Below the pieces are notes generated by a model. It did no database searches, had not been told where the DNA came from, and saw nothing but the letters and a program-made list of their open reading frames with translations. A stretch of 64,000 nucleotides of DNA from Aquabacter spiritensis (lineage in GTDB: Bacteria; Pseudomonadota; Alphaproteobacteria; Rhizobiales; Xanthobacteraceae): the NCBI RefSeq assembly GCF_004346185.1, contig NZ_SMAI01000020.1, forward strand, positions 1-64,000. The letters run 5' to 3'. The translations under genes and the position numbers were made by a program. Below are positions 39,466 through 49,179 of the stretch, piece after piece. How positions within the stretch are numbered: the stretch's first letter is position 1; the number at the start of each line of letters is the position of its first letter.

Positions 39466-40494
39466 TCATTCGCGCGGCGCCGGCTTCAGGATCAGAATGT
39501 TGAGGTCGCGCTCGGGATAGAAGTCCGTGGCGTGCATCTGAAACGTGGTCGGCCCGATCTTCTTCACGCCGGACCCGCAGAAGCTAATGAGGTTCGCCGG
39601 CGCGCCCTTGTCGATGGTGAGGGTGAAGTCGGCGATCGGCCCGAACCAGTTCGACCCGGTCTTCAGCACATAATCGATGCGCGCCTCCGAGAAAGCGGGG
39701 CTCTCGCTGCCCTTGATCCGCGGTGCGCGGGCGACGGTGGCCTTGAAGGCGCTGTCGATGCAGAAGGTCTCGTCCATCCGCTTGAGCTCGCGCACCAGAA
39801 AGGGCTCTTTCGTCGGCATGCCGAGAAGCGTGCCGACGGAGACCCCGACGCTCGGGCGATACCGGTGCTCGACCACGAGATCGCGCCCCTTGGGAAAGGT
39901 CTGGGTCCAGAAATAGACCGTCTTCAAGGTCCAGTTGAGCGGCGCGAGGTGCCGCTCCATCCCCTTGCCGGCATCGTAATCGTCGCGCCGGACGAGACCG
40001 AGCTCGAAGAGTTGCTGCTGCTTGTCTGCGGGCAGCTTATCGAGCGCGTCGAGGGTGGCGCGCTGAATCGGGGCGAGCGGAATGTTCAACGCCTTCAGCA
40101 GCCCGGTCCGCTCGATGCCGAGCGCGAACACCCGTTGCTCGATCTGGGTCTCGACCGGCGCGCCGTCCACCTGGGTCTGGAAGTCGAGAAAATTCGCCGC
40201 GTCGGGATTGGGGATGGCGATTTCCTGCTCGCTATAGACGAGGTCGGGCATCGGAAAGGCGACGATGGTCCGGACATCCTCGGCGGAGGTGTTGCGGAAC
40301 ACGTAGCGCACCCGGATTTCCTTCTCGGAGACGAACAGATCCTCCGAGAGCATCGAGACCACATCGTTCTGCACGAACAGAAGCCCGCCCGTGCCGAGCG
40401 CGGCCGAGGTGTCGTTGGCGCGCGCGCCGGAGCCGAGGCTCAACGCGGCGGCAACGACCAGAGGCGCCCAGCCCAGCGTCCTGAGGAACCCCAT
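39466..40494 (-). CDS. Exported DUF4424-family protein
   Basis: 342 residues. A signal peptide runs to about residue 26 (TLGWAPLVVAAALSLGSGARAND). The mature protein has SEDLFVSEKEIRVRYVFRNT and TIVAFPMPDLVYSEQEIAIP, typical of the DUF4424 family, and ends with DFYPERDLNILILKP. Its role is unknown; a beta-rich periplasmic domain is likely. ATG 40494 is used because the signal peptide starts there. It is 43 bases after the glycerophosphodiesterase gene, suggesting one transcript. Confidence 0.82.
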   Translation of the reverse strand: MGFLRTLGWAPLVVAAALSLGSGARANDTSAALGTGGLLFVQNDVVSMLSEDLFVSEKEIRVRYVFRNTSAEDVRTIVAFPMPDLVYSEQEIAIPNPDAANFLDFQTQVDGAPVETQIEQRVFALGIERTGLLKALNIPLAPIQRATLDALDKLPADKQQQLFELGLVRRDDYDAGKGMERHLAPLNWTLKTVYFWTQTFPKGRDLVVEHRYRPSVGVSVGTLLGMPTKEPFLVRELKRMDETFCIDSAFKATVARAPRIKGSESPAFSEARIDYVLKTGSNWFGPIADFTLTIDKGAPANLISFCGSGVKKIGPTTFQMHATDFYPERDLNILILKPAPRE

Positions 40495-40537
40495 TTTCTT
40501 CTCCACGCGCGATGCCCAAGGCGCCGACGATCGCCGC

Positions 40538-41281
40538 TCAGGGCTGAAACCCTTCAAAAATCATCTGATCCGCATAGGCCGAGGCCATCTCGCGCTCGGC
40601 GACGGTGCGCACGGTCCAGGCGAAAACCGGCATTCCGAGCGCGCGCAGCACGCGTGGGGGCAGCGCCGCGATATCGGCGACCCGGTAGGCGAGAAACTGG
40701 AAACGCGTGCGCGGCCAGTGCAGCAGATGCCGCAGGTCGCGGCGCGTGCCGGGCGCGAGATTGCGCCATTCGTTTTCGCCGAAATGGCGCGCCGAGACGA
40801 TCCCCCGGACCCTGGCGGGGTCGAGCCGCCGCACCTCGGCGATCATTTCGGGATCGAACGACATCACGCCGATCGGACCGCGATAGGTGCCGAGAACCGC
40901 GACGACCCGCGCCGCGAGCCGGACATCACCCGAAAAGCGGCTCTTCAGTTCGATCAGAAGCGGCACCCGACCCTCGACGAGCGCCAGGGCCTCGCCGAGC
41001 GTCAGAATCGTGTCGGGCGTGTTGCGGAACGGGATGCGCTTCAACTGGGCCGCGGAAAAAGCCCGCGTCTCCCCGCTGCCGAGCGTCAGCCGGTCGAGGG
41101 TGTCGTCGTGAAACACCATCGCCTCGCCGTCGGCGCTCGGCTGCACGTCGATCTCGATGCCGTAGCCCCGTTGGGCGGCCGCCAGAATCGCCGTGCCGGT
41201 GTTTTCGACGATACCGCGGCCGGCATCGTGCAGGCCGCGATGCGCCACCGGCTGTCGGGTGAGATACCCAAGATCGCGCAT
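40538..41281 (-). CDS. Glycerophosphodiester phosphodiesterase
   Basis: 247 residues with the GDPD TIM barrel. Catalytic histidines and metal ligands are visible: VAHRGLHDAGRGIVENTGTA and YGIEIDVQPSADGEAMVFHD. It hydrolyses glycerophosphodiesters released from lipids to glycerol-3-phosphate. There is no signal peptide, so it is cytoplasmic. ATG 41281 lies 14 bases after the ridA stop. Confidence 0.92.
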   Translation of the reverse strand: MRDLGYLTRQPVAHRGLHDAGRGIVENTGTAILAAAQRGYGIEIDVQPSADGEAMVFHDDTLDRLTLGSGETRAFSAAQLKRIPFRNTPDTILTLGEALALVEGRVPLLIELKSRFSGDVRLAARVVAVLGTYRGPIGVMSFDPEMIAEVRRLDPARVRGIVSARHFGENEWRNLAPGTRRDLRHLLHWPRTRFQFLAYRVADIAALPPRVLRALGMPVFAWTVRTVAEREMASAYADQMIFEGFQP

Positions 41282-41295
41282 CGCACCGGCCCGGA

Positions 41296-41754
41296 TCAGG
41301 CGATTTCGACGACGGCCTCGACTTCGACGGCGGCGTTGAAGGGCAAGGCGGCGATGCCCACCGCCGAGCGGGCGTGGCGCCCCTTGTCGCCGAACACCTC
41401 GACGAACAGGTCGGAACAGCCGTTCACGACCGCCGGCTGGTCGGTGAAATCGGGCGCCGAATTGACGAAGCCGACGAGCTTCACGATCCGCACGACCGAG
41501 TCCAGGCTGCCGGTCGCGGCCTTGACCTGGGCGAGAATGTTGATGGCGCAGAGCCGCGCCGCCGCGCGGCCGGCATCGATGTCGAGCCCGGCGCCGAGCT
41601 TTCCGGTGCTCATGGCCCCCGCGCCGTCGACCGAGACCTGACCGGACACGTAGAGGAGATTGCCGGTCTTCACCACCGGGACATAGTTCGCGACCGGCGG
41701 CTTGGGAGAGGGCAGGGTGATCCCGAGTTCGGCGAGCTTCTGGTCGATCGACAT
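41296..41754 (-). CDS. RidA-family protein
   Basis: 152 residues, the YjgF/YER057c/UK114 fold. Motifs are LLYVSGQVSVDGAG and the C-terminal VEVFGDKGRHARSAVGIAAL, including the Arg that binds the imine carboxylate. RidA proteins hydrolyse reactive enamine/imine products of PLP enzymes. This is the longer alphaproteobacterial form. ATG 41754 gives MSIDQKLAELGI; an upstream ATG at 41769 is also possible. Confidence 0.9.
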   Translation of the reverse strand: MSIDQKLAELGITLPSPKPPVANYVPVVKTGNLLYVSGQVSVDGAGAMSTGKLGAGLDIDAGRAAARLCAINILAQVKAATGSLDSVVRIVKLVGFVNSAPDFTDQPAVVNGCSDLFVEVFGDKGRHARSAVGIAALPFNAAVEVEAVVEIA

Positions 41755-42027
41755 GCGCATCTCCTGCAACGTGGTACGCTGGGCCGGACGGTATGGCGTG
41801 CGATCTTCGGCGCCTTGAAACCGCGCGAAGGGTCGCGCATTTCTCTAAAGCACGCGCCGACCAGATTGCAACGCAATCCGATCGGATAACGCGTCGCGTG
41901 TCAGAGGGGCGAGGCGAGTCGCGGGACGGTGGGATCAAACGCTCCCGGTTCGCGTTCCGGAGCGGCATGCGGTCCGGAGGTCCGCCGGGCAAGTGTGGTA
42001 TCGCGTGACATTGGAAGGAGACCGGCC

Positions 42028-42861
42028 ATGACGGCAATCCCGCGCCGCGCGGCGCCCGCCGCAGCTTTGCTCACCGCCCTCTTCGTGTCGGGCGGCACCG
42101 GGCTTGCCGCAGCCGAGACCTTGATGCCGCATCGCGCCGGCTATGTCCTCAGCCTCGATCCCTCCAAACCGTCGCAAAAGCTCGACGGCGCGGACGGCCG
42201 CATCGATTACGAGATCCGGGGCAATTCCTGCGAGGGCTATACCGTCGCGCTGCGCCAGTCGAACAGGCTCGACACCGGCGAGGGGCCGTCCGCCGAGAGC
42301 GACATGCTTTCGACCAGTTGGGAGGATGGCAAGGGCGAGGCGTACCGCTTCAAGACCGTCACCCGCGCCAATGGCCAGGTGAAGAGCGACGTCGACGCCA
42401 TCGCCACCCGCAGCGACGGTGGCGTCACGGTCCAGATCACCAAGCCCCGCCGGGAATCGGTCGAGCTGAAGGGGCCGATCCTGATGCCGACCGAGCATGT
42501 GCGAAAAGTGCTCGCCGCCGCGGCCGCCGGGGAGAGCATTCTCCAGGCCCGGGTGTTCGACGGCTCGGAAACCGGGGAGAAGGTCTATGACACGCTCGCC
42601 GTGATCGGCCGGCCGGGCAAAGCGGCGGCGGACCTGCCGGAGGCGGCGCGGACCGCCTTGGCGGACGAGACCGTCTACCCCGTGACCGTCAGTTATTTCG
42701 ACGGTGCGGGCGACCAGCAGACGCCAGTCTATGCGATGAGCCTTTCGCTCTATGCCAATGGCGTGATCGGCGGATTGAAGATCGACTACAACGATTTCGT
42801 CCTGCGCGGCGTGCTCGATCGCTTCGAGCCGCTGAAGCCGGACGCGACCTGCGCCAAGTGA
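42028..42861 (+). CDS. EipB-like cell-envelope integrity protein (DUF1849)
   Basis: 277 residues with a signal peptide (AAPAAALLTALFVSGGTGLA, cleaved before AETLMPHRAGYVLSL). The family signatures are LDGADGRIDYEIRGNSCEGY, DMLSTSWEDGKGEAYRFKT and KLDYN-like FD segments near the end, with two cysteines (about residues 71 and 275) that in Brucella EipB form a disulfide. EipB supports envelope integrity in the periplasm. AAGGAG at 42015-42020 fixes the ATG. It is divergent from ridA. Confidence 0.88.
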   Translation: MTAIPRRAAPAAALLTALFVSGGTGLAAAETLMPHRAGYVLSLDPSKPSQKLDGADGRIDYEIRGNSCEGYTVALRQSNRLDTGEGPSAESDMLSTSWEDGKGEAYRFKTVTRANGQVKSDVDAIATRSDGGVTVQITKPRRESVELKGPILMPTEHVRKVLAAAAAGESILQARVFDGSETGEKVYDTLAVIGRPGKAAADLPEAARTALADETVYPVTVSYFDGAGDQQTPVYAMSLSLYANGVIGGLKIDYNDFVLRGVLDRFEPLKPDATCAK

Positions 42862-43237
42862 GGGGGCTCCGGCCCTGAGGTTTGCAGGTGTCGCGACGTT
42901 CGGACGCGCCCCGTTGCCCGGTTCGCCGATCGCGTGCTCCCCCTTGCCGTGGGTGCGTTTTCCAAGCTCCGGCAAGGAGGTCGGATCCGGCAAACCGCCC
43001 CTTGCCGAGGTCGCTCTCATTCACGCCCGTAACGCAGCCTTTGCGGAGCTGGACCTCTCTGGCCGCGTGGAAAGACAGCGTGGTGCGGTCCAAGGCCCGA
43101 CGGCCGTTCCGGGCAACCGCGCCGTGGCCTTCGGTGTCAGGATGCCGCCAAAACCGAACCGGGGGCGGAACGCAATCCGGCTTGAATCCGATTTAACGCG
43201 AGTTAGGATCGACTTTCCGAAACGCGGGGGACTTGTC
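42862..43237 (+). promoter_or_regulatory. 376-base intergenic region with a candidate promoter for the cupin gene
   Basis: No conserved protein is found. A possible promoter is TTGAAT at 43182-43187 and TAGGAT at 43204-43209 (spacing 16), about 30 bases before the cupin gene. The rest is high-GC and shows no clear terminator or repeat. Confidence 0.35.
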
Positions 43238-43543
43238 ATGGATTTTCAAGAGAAGCTTTCATTCGATCCAATCTTGCCTGGCGTGCGTCTCGCCAACTAT
43301 GTCGAAGGCGACATTGAGCTGAAGGTTGTCAAATTCGATGCGGGAGCTGCCATTCCATTGCATCGAAACACCGCCAATGTACGCCACCTGGTGCTTCAAG
43401 GGGCGATTAAGTTTGGCGACGAAGTCTTCGAATCGCTTGGTGAATACCAATGCGGTGGGAAAGAATATAGCGGGATGACCCTGAGGGATACGATCGTGCT
43501 GGTCATCCAGCCGATTGGAACCACTTATCAGATTTCGGATTGA
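43238..43543 (+). CDS. Small cupin-fold protein of lower GC content
   Basis: 101 residues forming a single cupin barrel. Histidines in PLHRNTANVRHLVLQG could bind a metal, resembling ChrR-type cupins, while the second motif (GEYQCGGKEYSGMTLRDTIV) lacks the usual His. The first 120 bases examined are about 51% GC, clearly below the flanking genes. ATG 43238 gives MDFQEKLSFDPILPG. The function is unknown; possibly transferred recently. Confidence 0.65.
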   Translation: MDFQEKLSFDPILPGVRLANYVEGDIELKVVKFDAGAAIPLHRNTANVRHLVLQGAIKFGDEVFESLGEYQCGGKEYSGMTLRDTIVLVIQPIGTTYQISD

Positions 43544-43681
43544 GATCGCCCGCCGCGCCGCCCGCCGCCCGCGCTGAAGGGCGCGCGGCGGCGGGCGAGA
43601 GCGTTTGCGACGCACGCATCCGACGGCGCGCCGGTTCGTCTCGATACGACCGGATGCCGGCGAATTGCGGGGAGTGCGACT

Positions 43682-43975
43682 GTGAAAGTGGTGCATCTGA
43701 CGGTGAAGGGGCGGGTGCAGGGCGTCGGTTATCGGGCCTGGTGTGCCCGCGAAGCCGAAGCGCGGGGGCTCGCAGGATGGGTGCGCAACCGGCGGACCGG
43801 CGCGGTGGAGGCGGTGTTCGCGGGTTCGGCCCGCGACGTCGATGCCATGGCGCAGATGTGCCGCCAGGGCCCCCCGGGATCGCGGGTGGATGACATTGTG
43901 TGTCACGAGGCGTCGGAGACGGCTCTCGCCGCTTGCCGCGGAACACAGGGCTTTGTCGTTCTCGAGACACTGTAG
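43682..43975 (+). CDS. Acylphosphatase
   Basis: 97 residues with a GTG start (preceded by GGGGAG at 43669-43674). The catalytic Arg and Asn are in KGRVQGVGYRAWCAREA and GWVRNRRTGAVEAVF. It hydrolyses acyl phosphates such as acetyl phosphate or carbamoyl phosphate. The fold is the small alpha/beta sandwich and the length is standard. The next gene starts 122 bases later and is unrelated. Confidence 0.9.
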   Translation: MKVVHLTVKGRVQGVGYRAWCAREAEARGLAGWVRNRRTGAVEAVFAGSARDVDAMAQMCRQGPPGSRVDDIVCHEASETALAACRGTQGFVVLETL

Positions 43976-44097
43976 CTGCCGAGAGATGGTGTAGCAGCGG
44001 CGCTACGCTGTTCAGGTTCCGCACCGAATGAGAGGTTCGGCGGTGGCGATCCCGTCGGCGGAGGGATATAGATTGCACCCAGCCTGCGGAGTGCGAT

Positions 44098-45657
44098 GTG
44101 CCTGCGACCGTTCCGGCGGAGCGCAGCCTCCTCCGCCCCCCCGTCTTCTCGAAAGAGCGGTATTCTGAGCCGCTGCCGCCCGCGCCCTGGTGGGCGACGC
44201 CCACCGGCGTCACGCTGATCGTTGCAATCTGGGCGCTCATCCACGGCGCGATCGCGGTCCTGCTCGAAGGCGCGATCAATGTCGATGATTCGATCGAGAG
44301 CTTCTTCGTCCAATCTTTCGAGTTCAGCTACATCCCGCGCAACCCGCCGGTCTATGACTGGCTGCTTTACGCCATCCAGCAATTGACGGGGCCGGGGCCG
44401 CTCAGCTTCGCCATCTTGCGCTACGGGCTTCTCTTCGCCTGCGCGATGCTGGTCTACCGGGTGGCGCAGCACGCCATTGCCGATCCGCGTCTTCAAGCGC
44501 TGGCGGTGTTCTCGCTCTCGGCGCTGTGGGTGATCGGCTATCACAGCCACCGCATCCTCACCCATTCCAACGTGATGATCGTCGCCATCGCGGGCTTCAT
44601 GCTGACCTTGATGGCGCTCGCCCGCGGGCCGCGGTCGGTGTGGCTCTATGCCGGCCTCGGCGCCTGGATCGTGGTCGGCGTGGTCGGAAAGTTCGGCTTC
44701 ATCGCCTATTTCGCGGCGCTGTTCATCGCCAGCATGCTGGAGCCGACGTTCCGGCGCGTCTTCGCCGACGTCCGCATCCTGGTGACGCTGATCGTCGCGG
44801 CGGTGCCCGTCGCTGGCTATGTCCTGGGGCTCCATCTTCTTGAGCAGGACGTGGTCGCGGCAACGGCCGACGTGGTCGGCCCGAGCGCGCAGGTCAAATG
44901 GGTCAAGGTGCTCGACACCTTCCTCGGCGCCTGGGTCGGTTATCTCCTGCCCTTCCTCGCGCTGGTCGCGCTGGTCTTTCTGCCGTGGAATCGTGGCGAA
45001 GGCGCGCGCGAGGGGACGCCGGAACAGGCCGCGGTGCGCCATGTGCTGCGCTCGATGATCCTGATCGGGACGCTCGGCACGCTCGCCGCGGTGCTCGCGC
45101 TCGGCTCGACCAGCCTCCGGGACCGCTATTTCCACGTCTTCTTCCTGTTCGCCCCGGTCTATGTGTTCATGGAGGCCGAGCGGCTCGGCGGCTGGCAGGA
45201 CCGGGTGAGGATCTATCTCGCCGTGCTCGCCGTGATGGCCATCGGCGTCATGGGGGTGCGGACGGCGATCACGCTCTGGCCGGATCCTCGGCTTTGCGGC
45301 CGCTGCATCGCCGCAGAGCCGCTGGGGGCGCTGCGACCGATCGTGCTCGAGCGTCTCGGCGGCGCGCCGACCCTCGTTGCGCCGGATCGCATGTCGGCCG
45401 GTCGGCTGCGGGCGGCGATCCCTGAGGCGCGCGTCGTGGTCACCAACGACCCTGCCTATCGCCCGCCGGCGCGCGCCGCCAGCGGCTGCGGCCAGATCAC
45501 CGGCGTCGCCAATGGGTCTGGCGCCTTCGCGCCCGCACGCATGGAGGGCACGGCGATCGATTTGTGGGCGAAATGGTGGGCGCCACTGATGAAGCCGCGG
45601 CGCGAGAGCTTCTGGCAGATCACGCCGCTCCCGGCCGACAGCGAGATGTGCCGTTAA
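44098..45657 (+). CDS. Membrane glycosyltransferase of the GT39/ArnT type
   Basis: 519 residues with about ten hydrophobic helices. The acidic motif INVDDSIESFFVQSFEFSYI at about 60-80 and the following NPPVYDWLLYAIQ resemble the first periplasmic loop of PMT/ArnT-like enzymes that use polyprenyl-linked sugars. LGSTSLRDRYFHVFFLFAPV is the late loop. It should decorate a lipid or protein on the periplasmic face; the acceptor is unknown. The start is GTG at 44098 with GGAG at 44088-44091. Confidence 0.78.
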   Translation: MPATVPAERSLLRPPVFSKERYSEPLPPAPWWATPTGVTLIVAIWALIHGAIAVLLEGAINVDDSIESFFVQSFEFSYIPRNPPVYDWLLYAIQQLTGPGPLSFAILRYGLLFACAMLVYRVAQHAIADPRLQALAVFSLSALWVIGYHSHRILTHSNVMIVAIAGFMLTLMALARGPRSVWLYAGLGAWIVVGVVGKFGFIAYFAALFIASMLEPTFRRVFADVRILVTLIVAAVPVAGYVLGLHLLEQDVVAATADVVGPSAQVKWVKVLDTFLGAWVGYLLPFLALVALVFLPWNRGEGAREGTPEQAAVRHVLRSMILIGTLGTLAAVLALGSTSLRDRYFHVFFLFAPVYVFMEAERLGGWQDRVRIYLAVLAVMAIGVMGVRTAITLWPDPRLCGRCIAAEPLGALRPIVLERLGGAPTLVAPDRMSAGRLRAAIPEARVVVTNDPAYRPPARAASGCGQITGVANGSGAFAPARMEGTAIDLWAKWWAPLMKPRRESFWQITPLPADSEMCR

Positions 45658-45728
45658 GGCAGGGTGGGGGGCGATCGCCGCATCGGTCGCGCCGCCGAAG
45701 CGACGCTTTCGAACAGAGAATCACGGAC

Positions 45729-45757
45729 AAAAAAAGGGCGCGGCTGACGCCGCGCCC
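45729..45757 (-). terminator. Intrinsic terminator of groES-groEL
   Basis: On the minus strand a 9-bp stem GGGCGCGGC/GCCGCGCCC (45757-45736) with loop GTCA is followed by seven T. A second perfect stem CGGGTCGGC/GCCGACCCG with a four-base loop at 45784-45805 lies between it and the groL stop but has no T-run. Confidence 0.88.
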
Positions 45758-45838
45758 TGGGATTTCGGATATCGCCGCCGGCTCGGGTCGGCTTTTGCCG
45801 ACCCGAAGGGTTCGAAAGCCCGGCGGCGGAAGTTCGGT

Positions 45839-47491
<1,653 letters not shown>

Positions 47492-47523
47492 TCAGCTTGG
47501 GACGAACAGCGGGGGAAGGGGGC

Positions 47524-47838
47524 TCACGCCGCCTTCTTGGCGGCAGAGGCGACCTCGATAATGCCGAGGATGTCGCTCTCCTTCATGATCAGCAGATCCT
47601 GTCCGTCGACCTTGACTTCGGTTCCGGACCATTTGCCGAACAGGACGCGGTCGCCGGCCTTCACATCCAAGGCGACGAGTTCGCCCTTCTCGTTGCGGGC
47701 TCCCGGGCCGACCGCCACAACCTCGCCCTCCTGGGGCTTTTCCTTGGCGGTGTCGGGAATGATGATGCCGCCGGCCGTCTTCTGCTCGGCTTCGATGCGC
47801 TTCACGACGACGCGGTCGTGCAGGGGACGGAAACCCAT
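47524..47838 (-). CDS. groS: Co-chaperonin GroES
   Basis: 104 residues. [20 protein letters not shown] and the mobile loop [20 protein letters not shown] are complete, so it should bind GroEL. It is the first gene of the operon, under a promoter with a CIRCE element. Confidence 0.97.
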   Translation of the reverse strand: MGFRPLHDRVVVKRIEAEQKTAGGIIIPDTAKEKPQEGEVVAVGPGARNEKGELVALDVKAGDRVLFGKWSGTEVKVDGQDLLIMKESDILGIIEVASAAKKAA

Positions 47839-47900
47839 CGGGAAACCTCCGGTCTTTTGAATTTGCCTGTGTCGGCGCGCTGAAACGCGCGTCCGGCGGG

Positions 47901-47929
47901 CATCTAGGGCGGGCGGGAAGCGGCTTCAA
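47901..47929 (-). promoter_or_regulatory. groES promoter
   Basis: On the minus strand TTGAAG (47929-47924) and TAGATG (47906-47901) are 17 bases apart. Read as CTTGAAG with a CCCTAGAT downstream it also resembles an RpoH heat-shock promoter, so both sigma-70 and RpoH use are possible. The operator described next lies 18 bases upstream of the -35. Confidence 0.6.
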
Positions 47930-47947
47930 GGGGGTGGAGAAAAAATT

Positions 47948-47974
47948 TTGGCACTCGTCACGTCCGAGTGCCAA
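47948..47974. promoter_or_regulatory. CIRCE operator for HrcA
   Basis: TTGGCACTC-N9-GAGTGCCAA, a perfect 9-base inverted repeat matching the CIRCE consensus (TTAGCACTC-N9-GAGTGCTAA). HrcA represses chaperone genes at this site. Its place upstream of the -35, not between promoter and start codon, is less usual; a second promoter overlapping it cannot be excluded. Confidence 0.9.
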
Positions 47975-48137
47975 CAACTTCGGCCCGCTTGTCAGCAGTC
48001 CGGGTCGTTCGCTGCTAACGCCTTGTTTTTAAACCACGAAACCAACTTTTGATCTGGATCGTTGGCGAATATGAGCCGACACTCGATCGGCACCCGGATG
48101 CACCGGGCCCGGCAGCGGCGGCATGGAGGTTTGGAAC

Positions 48138-48407
48138 ATGGTTTCGGACGACTTCGTGAAACAGGTTTCCGGCTATGGCCTTGCGACGGCGCAAATATTC
48201 TACCATCTCCCCGATCATCCCTCGTTCATCCAAACATTCGTCTGGCAGAATTACGATCTGTTCCCAAAATTTCCGGAATTGACCAAGTTCCTGGAGTTTT
48301 GGCGGCGCGAACTGGACGGGAAGCTGCATTCCGTAACCGTGGCCCATCAGCAGCTCATCAAGCCTGCCGAACTTCGAACCGTGAACGGCGCATTCTTTCT
48401 GCACTGA
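48138..48407 (+). CDS. usg: Usg family protein
   Basis: 89 residues. The sequence VSGYGLATAQIFYHLPDHPS, VWQNYDLFPKFPELTKFLEF and LHSVTVAHQQLIKPAELRTV matches the alphaproteobacterial Usg family, formerly linked to tryptophan biosynthesis but of unproven function. ATG 48138 follows GGAGGT at 48126-48131. It is read away from groES, about 300 bases away. Its GC content is near 52% in the part I counted, low for this window. Confidence 0.85.
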   Translation: MVSDDFVKQVSGYGLATAQIFYHLPDHPSFIQTFVWQNYDLFPKFPELTKFLEFWRRELDGKLHSVTVAHQQLIKPAELRTVNGAFFLH

Positions 48408-48437
48408 GTGACGCTGAGGAAGTGTGGAGAGGCGACG

Positions 48438-49115
48438 GTGGCGGGGCGCCGGAAATGCCCTGACACCGCCGCTTTCTCGGTGCTAAGAGAGGGCGTTCCC
48501 CTTGAGGCGCCCGTGGACCATCGTACACCGCGAACATCTGAGCTTCTCGCCGCCGTTCTGTCCGCACAGGAGGGCGACAAGGTCGCCATCGGCGATCTCA
48601 TCAATGCGCTGCGCAACCGCGCCTTCGGCATCACCTTCCTGCTTTTCGGCATTCCCAATTGCATTCCGATGCCGCCGGGGATTCCGGTCGTGTGCGGCAT
48701 CGTACTCGGCTTGATCGGCCTGCAGATGGCGCTGGGCCGCCAGGAATTGTGGCTGCCCGAACGAATCAAGCGCCAGACCTTCTCGCGCAGCATGCTCGAG
48801 GCGATCGTCACCCGGTCTCGCCCGACCATCGAATGGTTCGAGCGCTGGTCGCGTCCGCGGCTGCCGCAGTTCGCCGGGCCCACCGCCCGCAGAATCGTCG
48901 GCGCCGTCGTGGTCTTGCTCGGCTTCATCCTGTTGCTGCCGATTCCGTTCCTCGGAAACCTGCCGCCGGGTTTCGCCGTGTGCATCTTCGGCCTCGGTCT
49001 GGTGGAACGCGACGGCGGTGTCATCCTCGCCGGCTTCTTCGCCACCGTCCTCGGCCTCCTGGTGACCGCCGCGATGAGCTGGGCGATCTGGCAGGGCGCG
49101 GTCGCGATCTTCTGA
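48438..49115 (+). CDS. ExoD-like exopolysaccharide synthesis membrane protein
   Basis: 225 residues from GTG 48438. The ExoD signature is present: RTSELLAAVLSAQEGDKVAI and GITFLLFGIPNCIPMPPGIP, with three or four hydrophobic helices. ExoD mutants in rhizobia have altered exopolysaccharide and alkali sensitivity; the biochemical role is unknown. Starts at 48408 or 48513 are also in frame; GGAGAGG at 48425-48431 favours 48438. Confidence 0.82.
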   Translation: MAGRRKCPDTAAFSVLREGVPLEAPVDHRTPRTSELLAAVLSAQEGDKVAIGDLINALRNRAFGITFLLFGIPNCIPMPPGIPVVCGIVLGLIGLQMALGRQELWLPERIKRQTFSRSMLEAIVTRSRPTIEWFERWSRPRLPQFAGPTARRIVGAVVVLLGFILLLPIPFLGNLPPGFAVCIFGLGLVERDGGVILAGFFATVLGLLVTAAMSWAIWQGAVAIF

Positions 49116-49179
49116 CGTCATCCGCCCGCAGCAAAAACCTGCTGTCCTGCAGCCGTGTTCGGCAGGGCAGGGGACGAGC

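Noticed and set aside
42882..43196. 104-codon plus-strand frame between eipB and the cupin gene
   Set aside because: Arg/Pro/Ser-rich with no family features, and another frame overlaps it equally; treated as non-coding.
43981..44097. GTAGC/GCTAC hairpin after the acylphosphatase gene as a terminator
   Set aside because: The stem is only five base pairs and has no T-run.
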